A stretch of DNA of 64,000 nt from Vibrio sp. S17_S38 (GTDB lineage Bacteria; Pseudomonadota; Gammaproteobacteria; Enterobacterales; Vibrionaceae). Numbering within the stretch: the first letter of the stretch is position 1; each line of letters starts with the position of its first letter. The position numbers were made by a program, and so were the translations under genes. The stretch lies in contig NZ_JAAUWW010000001.1 in assembly GCF_014694375.1 (NCBI RefSeq), positions 248,001-312,000 of the forward strand. The letters run 5' to 3'. Positions 20,507 to 29,404 of this stretch are shown here, in pieces. The notes under the pieces were generated by a model. That model saw only the letters and a list, made by a program, of their open reading frames with translations. It made no database searches and was not told the DNA's origin.

Positions 20507-21385
20507 TTATTGAATACCGGCGTCTTTTAATGCTTTAGCTACAATTGGTTGCAGGGAAGCACTTAACTCAGTTAATGGTAAACGTAAATCACCTTGGGCA
20601 ATCAAACCAAGTTGATGTGCAGCCCACTTAACAGGGATAGGGCTAGATTCAACAAATAGTTTTTGGTGTAGTGGCATTAGTTTTTGGTTAATTTCTTCTG
20701 CCTCATCATACTTACCTTGAGCAGCAAGAGAGAGCATTCTGGCCATTTCGGCTGCGGCAATATTATTCGTCACAGAAATCACACCATTACCGCCTAGCTT
20801 AACAAAATCTAAGCCAGTCGCATCATCGCCGCTTAATAGGACAAAATCATCACCACATAGTTCACGGAATTTCGCAACGCGAGTTAAATCACCAGTCGCA
20901 TCTTTAACACCGACAATTTTATCAAGCTTAGACAAACGACCAATTGTTTCTGGTAATAAATCGACACCGGTACGACCAGGAACATTATATAAAATAACAG
21001 GAACTTCGCTCACTTCAGCAATCGCTTTATAATGCTGATATAAACCTTCCTGAGTTGGCTTATTATAATAAGGAGTAACACTTAGGCAGCCCGCAACACC
21101 AGAAGTATTTAACAAGCGGCTAAACGTAACAGCTTCGTGAGTCGCATTGGCCCCAGTACCAGCAATAATAGGAATGCGTCCCGCTGCAAATTCAACAGCT
21201 TTATTGACAACTTTAACATGCTCTTCAACGGTTAAAGTGGCTGACTCACCAGTAGTGCCAACTGCCACAATTGCACTTGAGCCTGATTTAATGTGATATT
21301 CCACTAGTTGTTTAAGGCTATCATAATCAACTTCATCGCTATGATTAAAAGGCGTAACTAGTGCAACAATGCTTCCTGAGAACAT
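20507..21385 (-). CDS. dapA: 4-hydroxy-tetrahydrodipicolinate synthase
   Basis: From [10 protein letters not shown] the protein is 292 aa, the length of E. coli DapA, with AAGGAG seven bases upstream. The Schiff-base Lys161 (VGVKDATGD), Tyr133 (LYNVPGRTG) and Thr44-Thr45 (GTTGES) of the catalytic triad are all at E. coli positions. It condenses pyruvate with aspartate semialdehyde, the first committed step to lysine and DAP. It is divergent from gcvR and leads bamC. Confidence 0.98.
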   Translation of the reverse strand: MFSGSIVALVTPFNHSDEVDYDSLKQLVEYHIKSGSSAIVAVGTTGESATLTVEEHVKVVNKAVEFAAGRIPIIAGTGANATHEAVTFSRLLNTSGVAGCLSVTPYYNKPTQEGLYQHYKAIAEVSEVPVILYNVPGRTGVDLLPETIGRLSKLDKIVGVKDATGDLTRVAKFRELCGDDFVLLSGDDATGLDFVKLGGNGVISVTNNIAAAEMARMLSLAAQGKYDEAEEINQKLMPLHQKLFVESSPIPVKWAAHQLGLIAQGDLRLPLTELSASLQPIVAKALKDAGIQ

Positions 21386-21627
21386 GGTTTTCTCCTTATA
21401 ATATTCTATTGGCATGTTACTTTAACCCCATCAATAAAGACAAGCACTCTGCCGAGCTTTCTCGACATTTACCTCGAAATAATGGCTCACCTATCAATTT
21501 AAAACCTAAAGCACTCATTATTAGCTAATGAAGCGCGAGGAAACTGGCTTAGGAGCAACCTAATTACGCAAAAAATAATGTGTGCTAATATAGCCCTATA
21601 TTTTTAACAAGGACGATAAGGATCATC

Positions 21628-22170
21628 ATGCATAACTTAGTTATAACGGCAATCGGCACGGATAGGCCTGGGATATGCAATCGAATCACCCAAGTCGTCA
21701 CTCAAGCAAATTGCAATATTATTGATAGCCGTATTGCGATTTTTGGTAATGAGTTCTCTTTTATTATGCTGGTATCTGGCGAAGCATCTTCTATTACTCG
21801 TGTAGAAACACTATTACCAGTCATGAGTTCAGACCAAGATTTAATGATGGTAATGAAACGCACCACACCACATCAACCACCTAGCTACACTTATAAAATT
21901 GATATAAAAATTGAAGCTGAAGACAAAATAGGGTTAATTGATGCTTTTACTCACTTTTTCTCTAAAAGAAATATAAATATATCAGAGTTAAGTGCTGGGA
22001 CTCAGTACAACACACCGGATACCCAAGATAATAATCAAAACCGTTTTATTATCGCCATGGCTGGCTTAAGTAAAGATTCCCCTGTACCAGATGATTTAGA
22101 AACCGATTTCGCTCAATTATGCCAAGACTTATCGGTAACTGGATCGATTGATATCACTTACCAAAACTAA
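21628..22170 (+). CDS. gcvR: Glycine cleavage system repressor GcvR
   Basis: The 180-aa protein has two ACT-like domains: IGTDRPGICNRITQVV at the N-terminus and IEAEDKIGLIDAFTHFFSKRNINISEL from about residue 90. GcvR has no DNA-binding domain; in E. coli it binds GcvA and blocks gcvTHP activation when glycine is low. Location upstream of bcp and divergent from dapA-bamC is conserved. AAGGA precedes the ATG. Confidence 0.92.
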   Translation: MHNLVITAIGTDRPGICNRITQVVTQANCNIIDSRIAIFGNEFSFIMLVSGEASSITRVETLLPVMSSDQDLMMVMKRTTPHQPPSYTYKIDIKIEAEDKIGLIDAFTHFFSKRNINISELSAGTQYNTPDTQDNNQNRFIIAMAGLSKDSPVPDDLETDFAQLCQDLSVTGSIDITYQN

Positions 22171-22179
22171 AAAGGATAG

Positions 22180-22650
22180 ATGATGAAAACATTGACTTCA
22201 GGCGCTCCCGCCCCTCAATTTTCACTACAAGATCAAGATGACAATACTGTTTCACTCTCCGATTTCACAGGCCGAAAAGTCTTATTCTATTTTTACCCAA
22301 AAGCCATGACACCAGGGTGTACAGTTCAAGCACAAGGTCTACGCGATATCAAAGCAGATCTTGATGAGCTAAACGTTTCTGTCTTAGGGGTCAGTATCGA
22401 TGCCGTAAAACGCTTAGGAAAATTCATCGAGCGGGATAATTTAAACTTCACTCTACTCTCTGATGAAGATCATGCAGTTGCCGATCAATTCGGTGTCTGG
22501 GGCGAGAAAAAATTCATGGGGAAAACCTATGACGGATTACATCGAATCAGTTTTTTAATCGATGAAAATGGAATGATTGAACATGTCTTCGATAAGTTCA
22601 AAACCAAAGATCATCACCAAGTAGTATTGGATTACTTGCAAGCCAAGTAG
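22180..22650 (+). CDS. bcp: Bcp/PrxQ-family peroxiredoxin lacking the resolving Cys
   Basis: The 156-aa peroxiredoxin has the peroxidatic Cys47 in YPKAMTPGCT, with the conserved Pro and Thr, and a C-terminal HRISFLID and FDKFKTKDHH typical of Bcp. The usual second cysteine five residues later is Gln52 (CTVQAQ), and the protein contains no other Cys, so it must work as a 1-Cys enzyme. It reduces H2O2 and organic peroxides in the cytosol. It starts nine bases after gcvR with AAGGA and is co-transcribed with it. Confidence 0.94.
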   Translation: MMKTLTSGAPAPQFSLQDQDDNTVSLSDFTGRKVLFYFYPKAMTPGCTVQAQGLRDIKADLDELNVSVLGVSIDAVKRLGKFIERDNLNFTLLSDEDHAVADQFGVWGEKKFMGKTYDGLHRISFLIDENGMIEHVFDKFKTKDHHQVVLDYLQAK

Positions 22651-22737
22651 TGCCCTATTGCTAGATATCATTAATCAACTAGAACTTATTAATCAGACTG
22701 TTCTTCTTGATCAACTAGTTCTTATGAATAAACACCA

Positions 22738-22767
22738 AAGTGCCCAATCTTAGATTGGGCACTTTTA
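22738..22767. terminator. Bidirectional terminator between bcp and perM
   Basis: AAAGTGCCCAATCT and AGATTGGGCACTTT form a 14-bp perfect stem with a tiny TA loop and T/A runs on both sides, between convergent genes. Confidence 0.9.
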
Positions 22768-22795
22768 TAATGATAATAATCTTATAGGATTAACG

Positions 22796-23866
22796 TTATT
22801 CTACGGATTCTTCAACTGCATCCATGCTTGGTAATACCGTCCATACTGCTTTCACTAATGTGGCAAGAGGAATCGCAAAGAACACCCCCCAGAACCCCCA
22901 TAAACCGCCAAATACCAACACCGCAACAATAATCGCAACAGGGTGAAGGTTGACCGCCTCAGAAAAGAGTACTGGAACCAGAATATTGCCATCCAGCATT
23001 TGTACAATACCGTAGGCAATAATTAGCCAATAGAAATCAGGCGTTAATCCCCACTGAAATAAAGCGACTAAAGCAACGGGAATCGTCACCGCTACCGCGC
23101 CAATATATGGAATCAACACCGATAATCCCACAGCAACTGCCAATAGAACGGGATAACGTAAACCACACAATAGAAAAACAAGGTAGGTCGCTACGCCAAC
23201 AATCACAATTTCAACCACTTTCCCTCGGATATAATTTGAAATCTGATCATGCATTTCATCCCAAACTTTAGTCGTTAATCGGCGATTTTTTGGCAAAACC
23301 CCACTTAACGCAGCAATCATTTGATTCTTATCTTTCAACAAAAAGAAAATCAATAATGGTACTAATACTAAATAAACCCCAATGGTGGCAATACTCAATA
23401 AAGAGGTCATCGAGCCTCGCAGCACCGCCTCTCCCATGCCTAACACTTTTGTTTGAGTATTTTCAATAACCAAATCAATCACCTGTAAACTAGCAAGATC
23501 AGGATAACGTTCTGGTAAACTAGCAATATACATTTGTGATGTATTGTACATATTTGGCATATCATTTAATAAATTGGCCACCTGCTTCCATATGGTAGGA
23601 ACGAGTCCAAAGAAAGCTAATAGCATCAGCCCAATAAACAACATAACCACAATAATCACACTCGGTAATCTTGGCAGACCAAATTTTCTTAAACGAGCAA
23701 TTGGCCACTCCAACAAATACGCCAATACAATGGCAATCAGTAACGGTGCGATCAAATGCCCAAAGAAATAAATCACAATAAAACCAATGAACAAAGTTGC
23801 GACAAGACTTACTGCGTGCGGATCAGAAAAACGTCGTTTATACCAACGGGCGATCATTTCGAACAT
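22796..23866 (-). CDS. perM: AI-2E/PerM-family permease
   Basis: The 356-aa protein has about eight transmembrane segments, beginning LVATLFIGFIVIYFFGHLIAP, a soluble central part (KNRRLTTKVWDEMHDQISNYIRGK) and the family segment GLSVLIPYIGAV. The family includes PerM/YfgO and TqsA. Substrates are uncertain, with autoinducer-2 or ion export proposed for relatives. Its ATG overlaps the stop of the upstream TusA-like gene (TAATG), so the two are translationally coupled. Confidence 0.85.
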   Translation of the reverse strand: MFEMIARWYKRRFSDPHAVSLVATLFIGFIVIYFFGHLIAPLLIAIVLAYLLEWPIARLRKFGLPRLPSVIIVVMLFIGLMLLAFFGLVPTIWKQVANLLNDMPNMYNTSQMYIASLPERYPDLASLQVIDLVIENTQTKVLGMGEAVLRGSMTSLLSIATIGVYLVLVPLLIFFLLKDKNQMIAALSGVLPKNRRLTTKVWDEMHDQISNYIRGKVVEIVIVGVATYLVFLLCGLRYPVLLAVAVGLSVLIPYIGAVAVTIPVALVALFQWGLTPDFYWLIIAYGIVQMLDGNILVPVLFSEAVNLHPVAIIVAVLVFGGLWGFWGVFFAIPLATLVKAVWTVLPSMDAVEESVE

Positions 23867-24096
23867 TATAACGTGTTCCTTTTGGTGATATATAAAGTAG
23901 TGACATTAGCGTCTGTATTCAGTTTTACTGTAAAGGGTGGTTGAGAAAAAAAACCAACCATGTCCTTTATAGATCCAAGATCATGAGACAGAATAGTTAG
24001 GGATTGATCAATAGTTAATTGCATTGCCGCTCTTTTGGCCAGCAATAACGCCATTGGACATCGCTGTAATCGGAGATCAAGATACTCAGCATTCAT
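23866..24096 (-). CDS. TusA/SirA-like sulfurtransferase-family protein
   Basis: The 76-aa protein has the family Cys-Pro at residues 13-14 (LRLQRCPMALLLAKRA) and a beta-alpha-beta layout with C-terminal VTTLYITKR. TusA-like proteins carry persulfide sulfur on this Cys. It lacks some residues of true TusA and is a paralogue of unknown partner. It is coupled to perM by a one-base overlap and is divergent from bepA. Confidence 0.82.
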   Translation of the reverse strand: MNAEYLDLRLQRCPMALLLAKRAAMQLTIDQSLTILSHDLGSIKDMVGFFSQPPFTVKLNTDANVTTLYITKRNTL

Positions 24097-24234
24097 TATT
24101 TCATTTACACTTTATGGTAGAGTGAGATTCTGTTAATTCGAGAGTTAACTATTGTATATTAAAAAAGAAACCAAACAGATCACTTGGCGTCTTAAATTTA
24201 TCCTAAATATTTAAATGGATCTTATATAGTCAAT

Positions 24235-25686
24235 ATGCAGCGATTTTTTCGAACCACTGTAAATATTATGCTTTCAGCCATACTTTGTTTACAACCCATG
24301 GCTTATGCAGACCAAAATTTACCGGATATTGGTACCACTGCCGCCGGTACTTTGACCATTGATAAAGAGCTAGAGTATGGCGATGCTTACATGCGTATTC
24401 TGCGTGCCAGTAGCCCTATCATTAGCGATCCCGTCATGGATGAATATATTTCTAACCTTGGCCATCAACTTGTCGCAAGTGCAAATGATGTAAAAACCCC
24501 TTTTCACTTTCACCTTATTCGAGATCGTAGCGTCAACGCCTTTGCTTTTTTTGGCGGCTACGTCGTGGCAAATACTGGGTTATTTTTACACGCTAACAAT
24601 GAAAGTGAACTAGCCTCTGTTTTTGCTCACGAAATTTCGCATGTTACTCAACGCCATTTGGCAAGACACATGGAAGCCCAAGCTCGTAATACACCACTAA
24701 CTATTGCAGCGTTGGTCGGCTCATTATTACTGGCGATAGCCTCACCAGAAGCAGGTATTGCGGCAATCAACGCTACCACCGCTGGGGCAATGCAAGCCAG
24801 TATTAACTATACTCGTTCAAATGAGCAAGAAGCGGATAGATTCGGGATTGCTACATTAGCCAGAGCAGGCTTTGACCCCGAAGGCATGCCTGATTTCTTT
24901 GGTCATCTCGCCGATCAATATCGCTATGCGAGCACGCCACCGCCCATGCTTTTAAGTCACCCGCTACCTGCGGCACGTTTAACCGAAGCAAGAGACCGCG
25001 CCAATAATTATCCTCGCGTATCGCTACCGATTTCATTGAATTTCCATTTGGCTCAAGCACGCGTTATTGCCCGCTATGCCAATATTGACTCTGATCGCGC
25101 ACTGGATTGGTTTGCTCGTCATTTAAAAGAGGCTAATCCAATCGTCAAACCAACTCTTGAATATGGGAAAGCTTTGGTTTACATCGACACCAACAAACTT
25201 ACGCAAGCAGAAACTATTCTAACGAAGCTGCTTGTAAACGACCCTTACAATAATTTTTATTTAGATGCCGTTTCTGATCTTTATATTAAGAAAAAACAAT
25301 ACGATAAAGCACTCACTTTGTTACAAAAAGCCTTACAAAGAAAACCCAATAACTCGGTACTGACCATAAACTATGCCAATGTTTTAATGGAAGCCCGACG
25401 CAGCAAAGAAGCAATAACGTTACTACAACGTTATACCCATGATAATCCAGACAATACTGTTGGATGGTCATTACTCGCTGACGCCAATGGCCAGATTGGC
25501 AATGAAAAAGAACAACTCGCAGATCAAGCTGAATTATTTGCACTACGAGCGGATTGGAATAAGGCCATTAAAAATTACACTCGAGCAAGCCAAATTGCCA
25601 AGCTAGGAAGCCTAGAACAGGCAAGATATGACGCAAGAATTGATCAACTTCGGTTCGAACAACAACGTTTTGCTGCTTTAAAATAA
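24235..25686 (+). CDS. bepA: BepA, periplasmic M48 metalloprotease/chaperone
   Basis: The 483-aa protein has a signal peptide ending MAYADQ, an M48 zinc motif HEISH (His132, Glu133, His136) with the third ligand in EQEADRFG, and a C-terminal TPR array from about residue 310. It degrades or repairs stalled outer-membrane proteins such as LptD at the BAM complex. The length equals E. coli BepA (487). It leads a run with yfgD and a WrbA-type gene, the first being the same neighbour as in E. coli. Confidence 0.95.
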   Translation: MQRFFRTTVNIMLSAILCLQPMAYADQNLPDIGTTAAGTLTIDKELEYGDAYMRILRASSPIISDPVMDEYISNLGHQLVASANDVKTPFHFHLIRDRSVNAFAFFGGYVVANTGLFLHANNESELASVFAHEISHVTQRHLARHMEAQARNTPLTIAALVGSLLLAIASPEAGIAAINATTAGAMQASINYTRSNEQEADRFGIATLARAGFDPEGMPDFFGHLADQYRYASTPPPMLLSHPLPAARLTEARDRANNYPRVSLPISLNFHLAQARVIARYANIDSDRALDWFARHLKEANPIVKPTLEYGKALVYIDTNKLTQAETILTKLLVNDPYNNFYLDAVSDLYIKKKQYDKALTLLQKALQRKPNNSVLTINYANVLMEARRSKEAITLLQRYTHDNPDNTVGWSLLADANGQIGNEKEQLADQAELFALRADWNKAIKNYTRASQIAKLGSLEQARYDARIDQLRFEQQRFAALK

Positions 25687-25717
25687 TTCCCCCAAAAATT
25701 AGCCTAAAGGAAGAAAT

Positions 25718-26068
25718 ATGTCTGTCATCATTTATCATAACCCTCGCTGCTCTAAAAGTCGTCAAACACTTGACCTTCTAACCCAGAAAGGTATTCAACC
25801 TGACGTTATTAAATACCTAGAAGACACACCAAGCATCGAAACGCTAAAAACCATTTACCAACAGTTAGGCTTAACTAGCGTGCGCGATATGATGCGCACT
25901 AAAGAAGATGTTTATAAAGAATTAAATTTAGCGGATGATTCACTCAGTGATGATGCATTATTTAATGCCATGCAACAAAACCCAAAACTTATCGAACGTC
26001 CAATAGTAGTCACGAACAATAAAGCTCGACTTGGTCGCCCACCAGAACAAGTGCTTGAGATTTTATGA
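25718..26068 (+). CDS. yfgD: ArsC-family reductase YfgD
   Basis: The 116-aa protein has Cys11 in YHNPRCSKSRQTL, the arsenate reductase (glutaredoxin) motif, and the downstream RPIVV and ARLGRPPEQ segment with conserved arginines. AAGGAAG precedes the ATG. It overlaps the next gene by four bases (ATGA). YfgD-type proteins are annotated as arsenate reductases, but no ars genes are nearby, so the arsenic role is not supported by context. Confidence 0.9.
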   Translation: MSVIIYHNPRCSKSRQTLDLLTQKGIQPDVIKYLEDTPSIETLKTIYQQLGLTSVRDMMRTKEDVYKELNLADDSLSDDALFNAMQQNPKLIERPIVVTNNKARLGRPPEQVLEIL

Positions 26069-26688
26069 ATCTCGCCGAAAGTCTAGAGAACGAGAAACTC
26101 ACTCAAATTATCGTACTTTATTATAGTCGACACGGCACTACTAAGCAGCTCGCACGTCAGATCGCAAGAGGAATTGAGTCGGTTAAGAATTGCCAAGCAA
26201 TATTACGTACTGTTTCAGAGATAAGCACGGTAGATAAAAACGAAAATCATCAAGGGCTGGATTCATTAAGCGATCCTGTGATCACGTTAGAAGAACTCAA
26301 ACATTGTGATGGATTAGCTTTAGGAAGCCCGGTTTGGTTTGGTAACATGAGCGCCGCCATGAAGCACTTTTGGGATGGTACAACTTCACTGTGGATTGCA
26401 GGTCACTTAATCGATAAACCAGCATGCGTATTTACTTCATCTTCCACACCTCATGGTGGGCAAGAAACGACCCAACAATCGATGATGTTACCGCTATTTC
26501 ATCATGGCATGATGGTAATGGGGTTGCCATATTCAGAACCTGAATTACATACCAGCTCAGAAGGAGGAACCCCTTATGGTTCAAGCTCGGTAGCAACCGG
26601 CAGTAAAGGGCTTAGTGCCCAAGTAAAATCACTCGCTCAGGCACAAGGTTTACGATTGGCAACCATTGCTAGTCAACTCAAAAAATAA
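26065..26688 (+). CDS. WrbA-type NAD(P)H:quinone oxidoreductase
   Basis: The 207-aa flavodoxin-like protein carries the FMN phosphate loop YYSRHGTTKQLA and the WrbA segment LGSPVWFGNMSAAMKHFWDGT. TPHGGQETTQQSM matches the flavin-ring loop. It should reduce quinones by two electrons. It starts inside the stop of yfgD, implying translational coupling of the two redox proteins. Confidence 0.9.
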   Translation: MNLAESLENEKLTQIIVLYYSRHGTTKQLARQIARGIESVKNCQAILRTVSEISTVDKNENHQGLDSLSDPVITLEELKHCDGLALGSPVWFGNMSAAMKHFWDGTTSLWIAGHLIDKPACVFTSSSTPHGGQETTQQSMMLPLFHHGMMVMGLPYSEPELHTSSEGGTPYGSSSVATGSKGLSAQVKSLAQAQGLRLATIASQLKK

Positions 26689-26745
26689 TTAATCCTTGCA
26701 ATAATTAACCATTAGAATCAATTAACTATTAGCAACAAGGCAGCT

Positions 26746-27171
26746 ATGACTCAATTACACCATTCACATTCATCTCGTTATTTAGCATTAATCAGCTACC
26801 TATTATTAGTGGCATGGGTGATCGCTTGGCATGCTTTTATCTCCCCGCATAAAGACATCAACTTTATTGGTATTACCCTCGGTTGGAGCATTCCCCTATT
26901 ACTACCTCTACTTGGTATTTTAAAGGGGAAACCTTATACCCATGCATGGGCCAACTTCATCTTAATGTTCTATTTTCTTCATTCACTCACCATTTTGTAT
27001 ATCGATGAAGGTGAACGTTGGCTCGGCGCTGTAGAACTGGTTCTAACGTCTCTAAGCTTTGTGGCAAATATTCTATATGCGCGCGATAGAGGCAAAGAAC
27101 TGGGTTTGAAACTGACGCGCCTTTCTGTCGTAGAAAAACAAGAAAAAGCGCGATTTGAAGACAAACATTAA
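26746..27171 (+). CDS. DUF2069 membrane protein
   Basis: The 141-aa protein has four hydrophobic segments (LISYLLLVAWVIAWHAFI, GITLGWSIPLLLPLLGIL, FILMFYFLHSLTILYI, GAVELVLTSLSFVANILYA), the DUF2069 pattern, and a charged C-terminal tail. It follows the WrbA-type gene by about 57 bases and is convergent with the LysR gene. Function is unknown. Confidence 0.82.
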   Translation: MTQLHHSHSSRYLALISYLLLVAWVIAWHAFISPHKDINFIGITLGWSIPLLLPLLGILKGKPYTHAWANFILMFYFLHSLTILYIDEGERWLGAVELVLTSLSFVANILYARDRGKELGLKLTRLSVVEKQEKARFEDKH

Positions 27172-27187
27172 AGAAATAAACCGAACC

Positions 27188-28117
27188 TCACTCCAAGCAA
27201 TTTCCTTCCAAGCAACTTTGGGTGATCACTTGTTGCAGTTCTTGGCGTAACCAACGATGGGCAATATTGTTATGCTGCCTTGCATGCCAGACAAGATAAT
27301 AAGTGAACGTTGGAATATCTAACGGTGGTGGGACAATCACCAAATCCAGCTCATTAGCCATGTGTCGAGCTAAACAGCCTGGTAATGTCAACAGTAAATC
27401 TGTTTTCGCTACTGCATGAGGGGCAGCGGTAAAATGCGGCATACGTAATACCACATTTCTTTTATGACCCAATTTAGCCAATGCAATATCAATCGTACCA
27501 AGATGGTCCCCTCCCATTGTAATCAGTGCATGCGATGCTTGACAATAACGCTCTAACGTCAATTCTTGTTGAGCTAACGGGTGATCTTTTCTCATAATGG
27601 TCACGAGCCTATCTTGACCTAATTTCTGTGCATAAATATCAGCAGAAACAGTACCCGATAAACTACTAAAACCTAAATCCGCTTCACCTAACGCCAGCAT
27701 TTCCATCATATTCGGTTGATAATTTAAGCAACGGATTTTCATGCTTGGCGCTTGCTGAAATAATTCTTGATATACCGATGGCATAAAGACTTGTGAAAAG
27801 AAATCACTCATGACAAAAGTAAATTGAGTGCTAGCTTTTGATGGCTCAAATTCCGCAGGGCTCAACAAAGATTCAGCATCTTGTAATAAACAATCTAAAC
27901 TTGTTGCTAGGCTTTGTGCTCGTTCTGTTGGTAATAACCCACCACGACTACGTACAAATAAAGGATCACCAAATTGATGACGTAATCTTTGTAAGGTCCG
28001 ACTCATCGCAGATTGGGTGACATTCAGTTGAATCGCAGCTTTAGTCACACTTCGAGTTCGCAGCAAAGCTTGCAAGGCAACTAACAGATTTAAATCCACT
28101 TGGTTAAGTTTTGACAT
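27188..28117 (-). CDS. LysR-family regulator
   Basis: The 309-aa protein has an N-terminal winged helix (VDLNLLVALQALLRTRSVTKAAIQLNVTQSAMSRTLQRLR) and a LysR substrate-binding domain with two alpha/beta lobes. It is divergent from the MDR oxidoreductase, 109 bases apart, so it most likely controls that gene and perhaps the downstream alcohol dehydrogenase. An inverted repeat at 28125-28160 lies just upstream of its start. Effector unknown. Confidence 0.9.
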   Translation of the reverse strand: MSKLNQVDLNLLVALQALLRTRSVTKAAIQLNVTQSAMSRTLQRLRHQFGDPLFVRSRGGLLPTERAQSLATSLDCLLQDAESLLSPAEFEPSKASTQFTFVMSDFFSQVFMPSVYQELFQQAPSMKIRCLNYQPNMMEMLALGEADLGFSSLSGTVSADIYAQKLGQDRLVTIMRKDHPLAQQELTLERYCQASHALITMGGDHLGTIDIALAKLGHKRNVVLRMPHFTAAPHAVAKTDLLLTLPGCLARHMANELDLVIVPPPLDIPTFTYYLVWHARQHNNIAHRWLRQELQQVITQSCLEGNCLE

Positions 28118-28124
28118 TTATGAT

Positions 28125-28160
28125 CCTAAATCATTTCTATAATTAATTTAATGCATTAGG
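28125..28160. promoter_or_regulatory. Inverted repeat in LysR/oxidoreductase divergent promoter
   Basis: CCTAAATCATT (28125-28135) and AATGCATTAGG (28150-28160) are inverted arms with 9 of 11 matches. A perfect TATAAT lies at 28163-28168 with no matching -35 box, as expected for an activator-dependent LysR target. It is a good candidate for the LysR binding site. Confidence 0.5.
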
Positions 28161-28226
28161 AATATAATACTTACCCATCTATTATATCAACTCAATTTCA
28201 CTTCTTTATGCTCATAAGGAATCATT

Positions 28227-29246
28227 ATGTCAAAGCAACCAATCACAAGTCGCGGCTACGCTCTCAAACAACGCCCCAACGGAATGCCAACACTTGACTG
28301 TTTTGAATTACAAACAGAGAACCTAGCGCCAATCTCTCAAGGTCAGTTTGTCATCAAGAACCTCTGGTTATCGGTTGACCCATATATGCGCGGTCGAATG
28401 AGTGATGCAGAAAGTTATGTGCCTCCATTTAAGTTAGGCGAACTAATGCAAGGCTCTGCCATTGGCGAAGTCATCGATTCACAACACCCAGACTTTAAAG
28501 TCGGAGATAAAGTCAACAGCATGCTAGGTTGGCGTGAATATGCGATTTCTAATGGTGATATGGTGCAAAAACTGCCTGAAACATCATTGCCAGAACAAAG
28601 CTTTCTTGGTGTCGCAGGCATGCCAGGTTTAACCGCTTGGGTTGGCTTAAATATTATTGGGGAAGTAAAAGAAGGCGATACCGTTTTAGTCTCTGCGGCG
28701 TCTGGCGCAGTAGGCAGCTTAGTGTGTCAATTTGCTAAGATTAAAGGCTGTCGCGTTGTTGGCAGTGCTGGTAGCACAGAAAAAGTTGAGTGGCTGAAGT
28801 CATTAGGTGTCGATGCCGTCATCAATTATAAAAATTATAACAATGCTGCAGAACTAGAAGCAGCGCTTGCAGAACATTGTCCAAATGGCGTGGATGTTTG
28901 CTATGAAAATGTCGGCGGTGATCACCTAGAAGCGGCGTTAAATCTACTCAATCGTTATGGACGCATGGCTGTATGCGGCATGATCGATCTGTACAACCTA
29001 GAAGATGCCCAAGCAGGTCCAAACAATCTTGCTAACATTGTAAAGAAAAGCTTAAAAATACAAGGTTTTATCGTATCAGATCATTGGGAGCACTACCCTA
29101 ATTATGTGGCTCAGCTTAGCCAGTGGGCAGCAGAAGGTAAAATTAGTTGGAAAGAAACGACCCGCCAAGGCATTGAATCTATGCCTAAAGCCTTCCTAGG
29201 TTTATTTAAAGGCGAGAATATAGGAAAGATGTTGATCCAACTTTAA
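28227..29246 (+). CDS. Zinc-independent MDR oxidoreductase, CurA/leukotriene B4 reductase-like
   Basis: The 339-aa protein belongs to the NADP-dependent medium-chain reductases: YVSxD-like segment LSVDPYMRGRM at residue ~50, the GVAGMPGLTAW loop, the nucleotide motif SAASGAVGSLVCQFAK and DVCYENVGGDHLEAALNLL. It lacks zinc-binding Cys clusters. Relatives (YncB/CurA) reduce double bonds of alpha,beta-unsaturated carbonyls. AAGGAA precedes the ATG. It is divergent from the LysR gene and followed by a YqhD-like dehydrogenase. Confidence 0.9.
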   Translation: MSKQPITSRGYALKQRPNGMPTLDCFELQTENLAPISQGQFVIKNLWLSVDPYMRGRMSDAESYVPPFKLGELMQGSAIGEVIDSQHPDFKVGDKVNSMLGWREYAISNGDMVQKLPETSLPEQSFLGVAGMPGLTAWVGLNIIGEVKEGDTVLVSAASGAVGSLVCQFAKIKGCRVVGSAGSTEKVEWLKSLGVDAVINYKNYNNAAELEAALAEHCPNGVDVCYENVGGDHLEAALNLLNRYGRMAVCGMIDLYNLEDAQAGPNNLANIVKKSLKIQGFIVSDHWEHYPNYVAQLSQWAAEGKISWKETTRQGIESMPKAFLGLFKGENIGKMLIQL

Positions 29247-29404
29247 TTATGCTTCGTATTTGAAGTTACAGCTTTGTTAGCCGCGTTCGTTCACCCCAAT
29301 CACTTAGACAAGCTAAGCTCATGGGGCTTCACTTACTTGCTGCCTCACTGCAACATCAACTACTTTGCTTAATATTAATAAAAATTAATACACAGGAGCA
29401 ATAC

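Noticed and set aside
25718..26068. Arsenic-resistance operon
   Set aside because: Only the ArsC-fold YfgD is present; there is no arsR, arsB or acr3 nearby.
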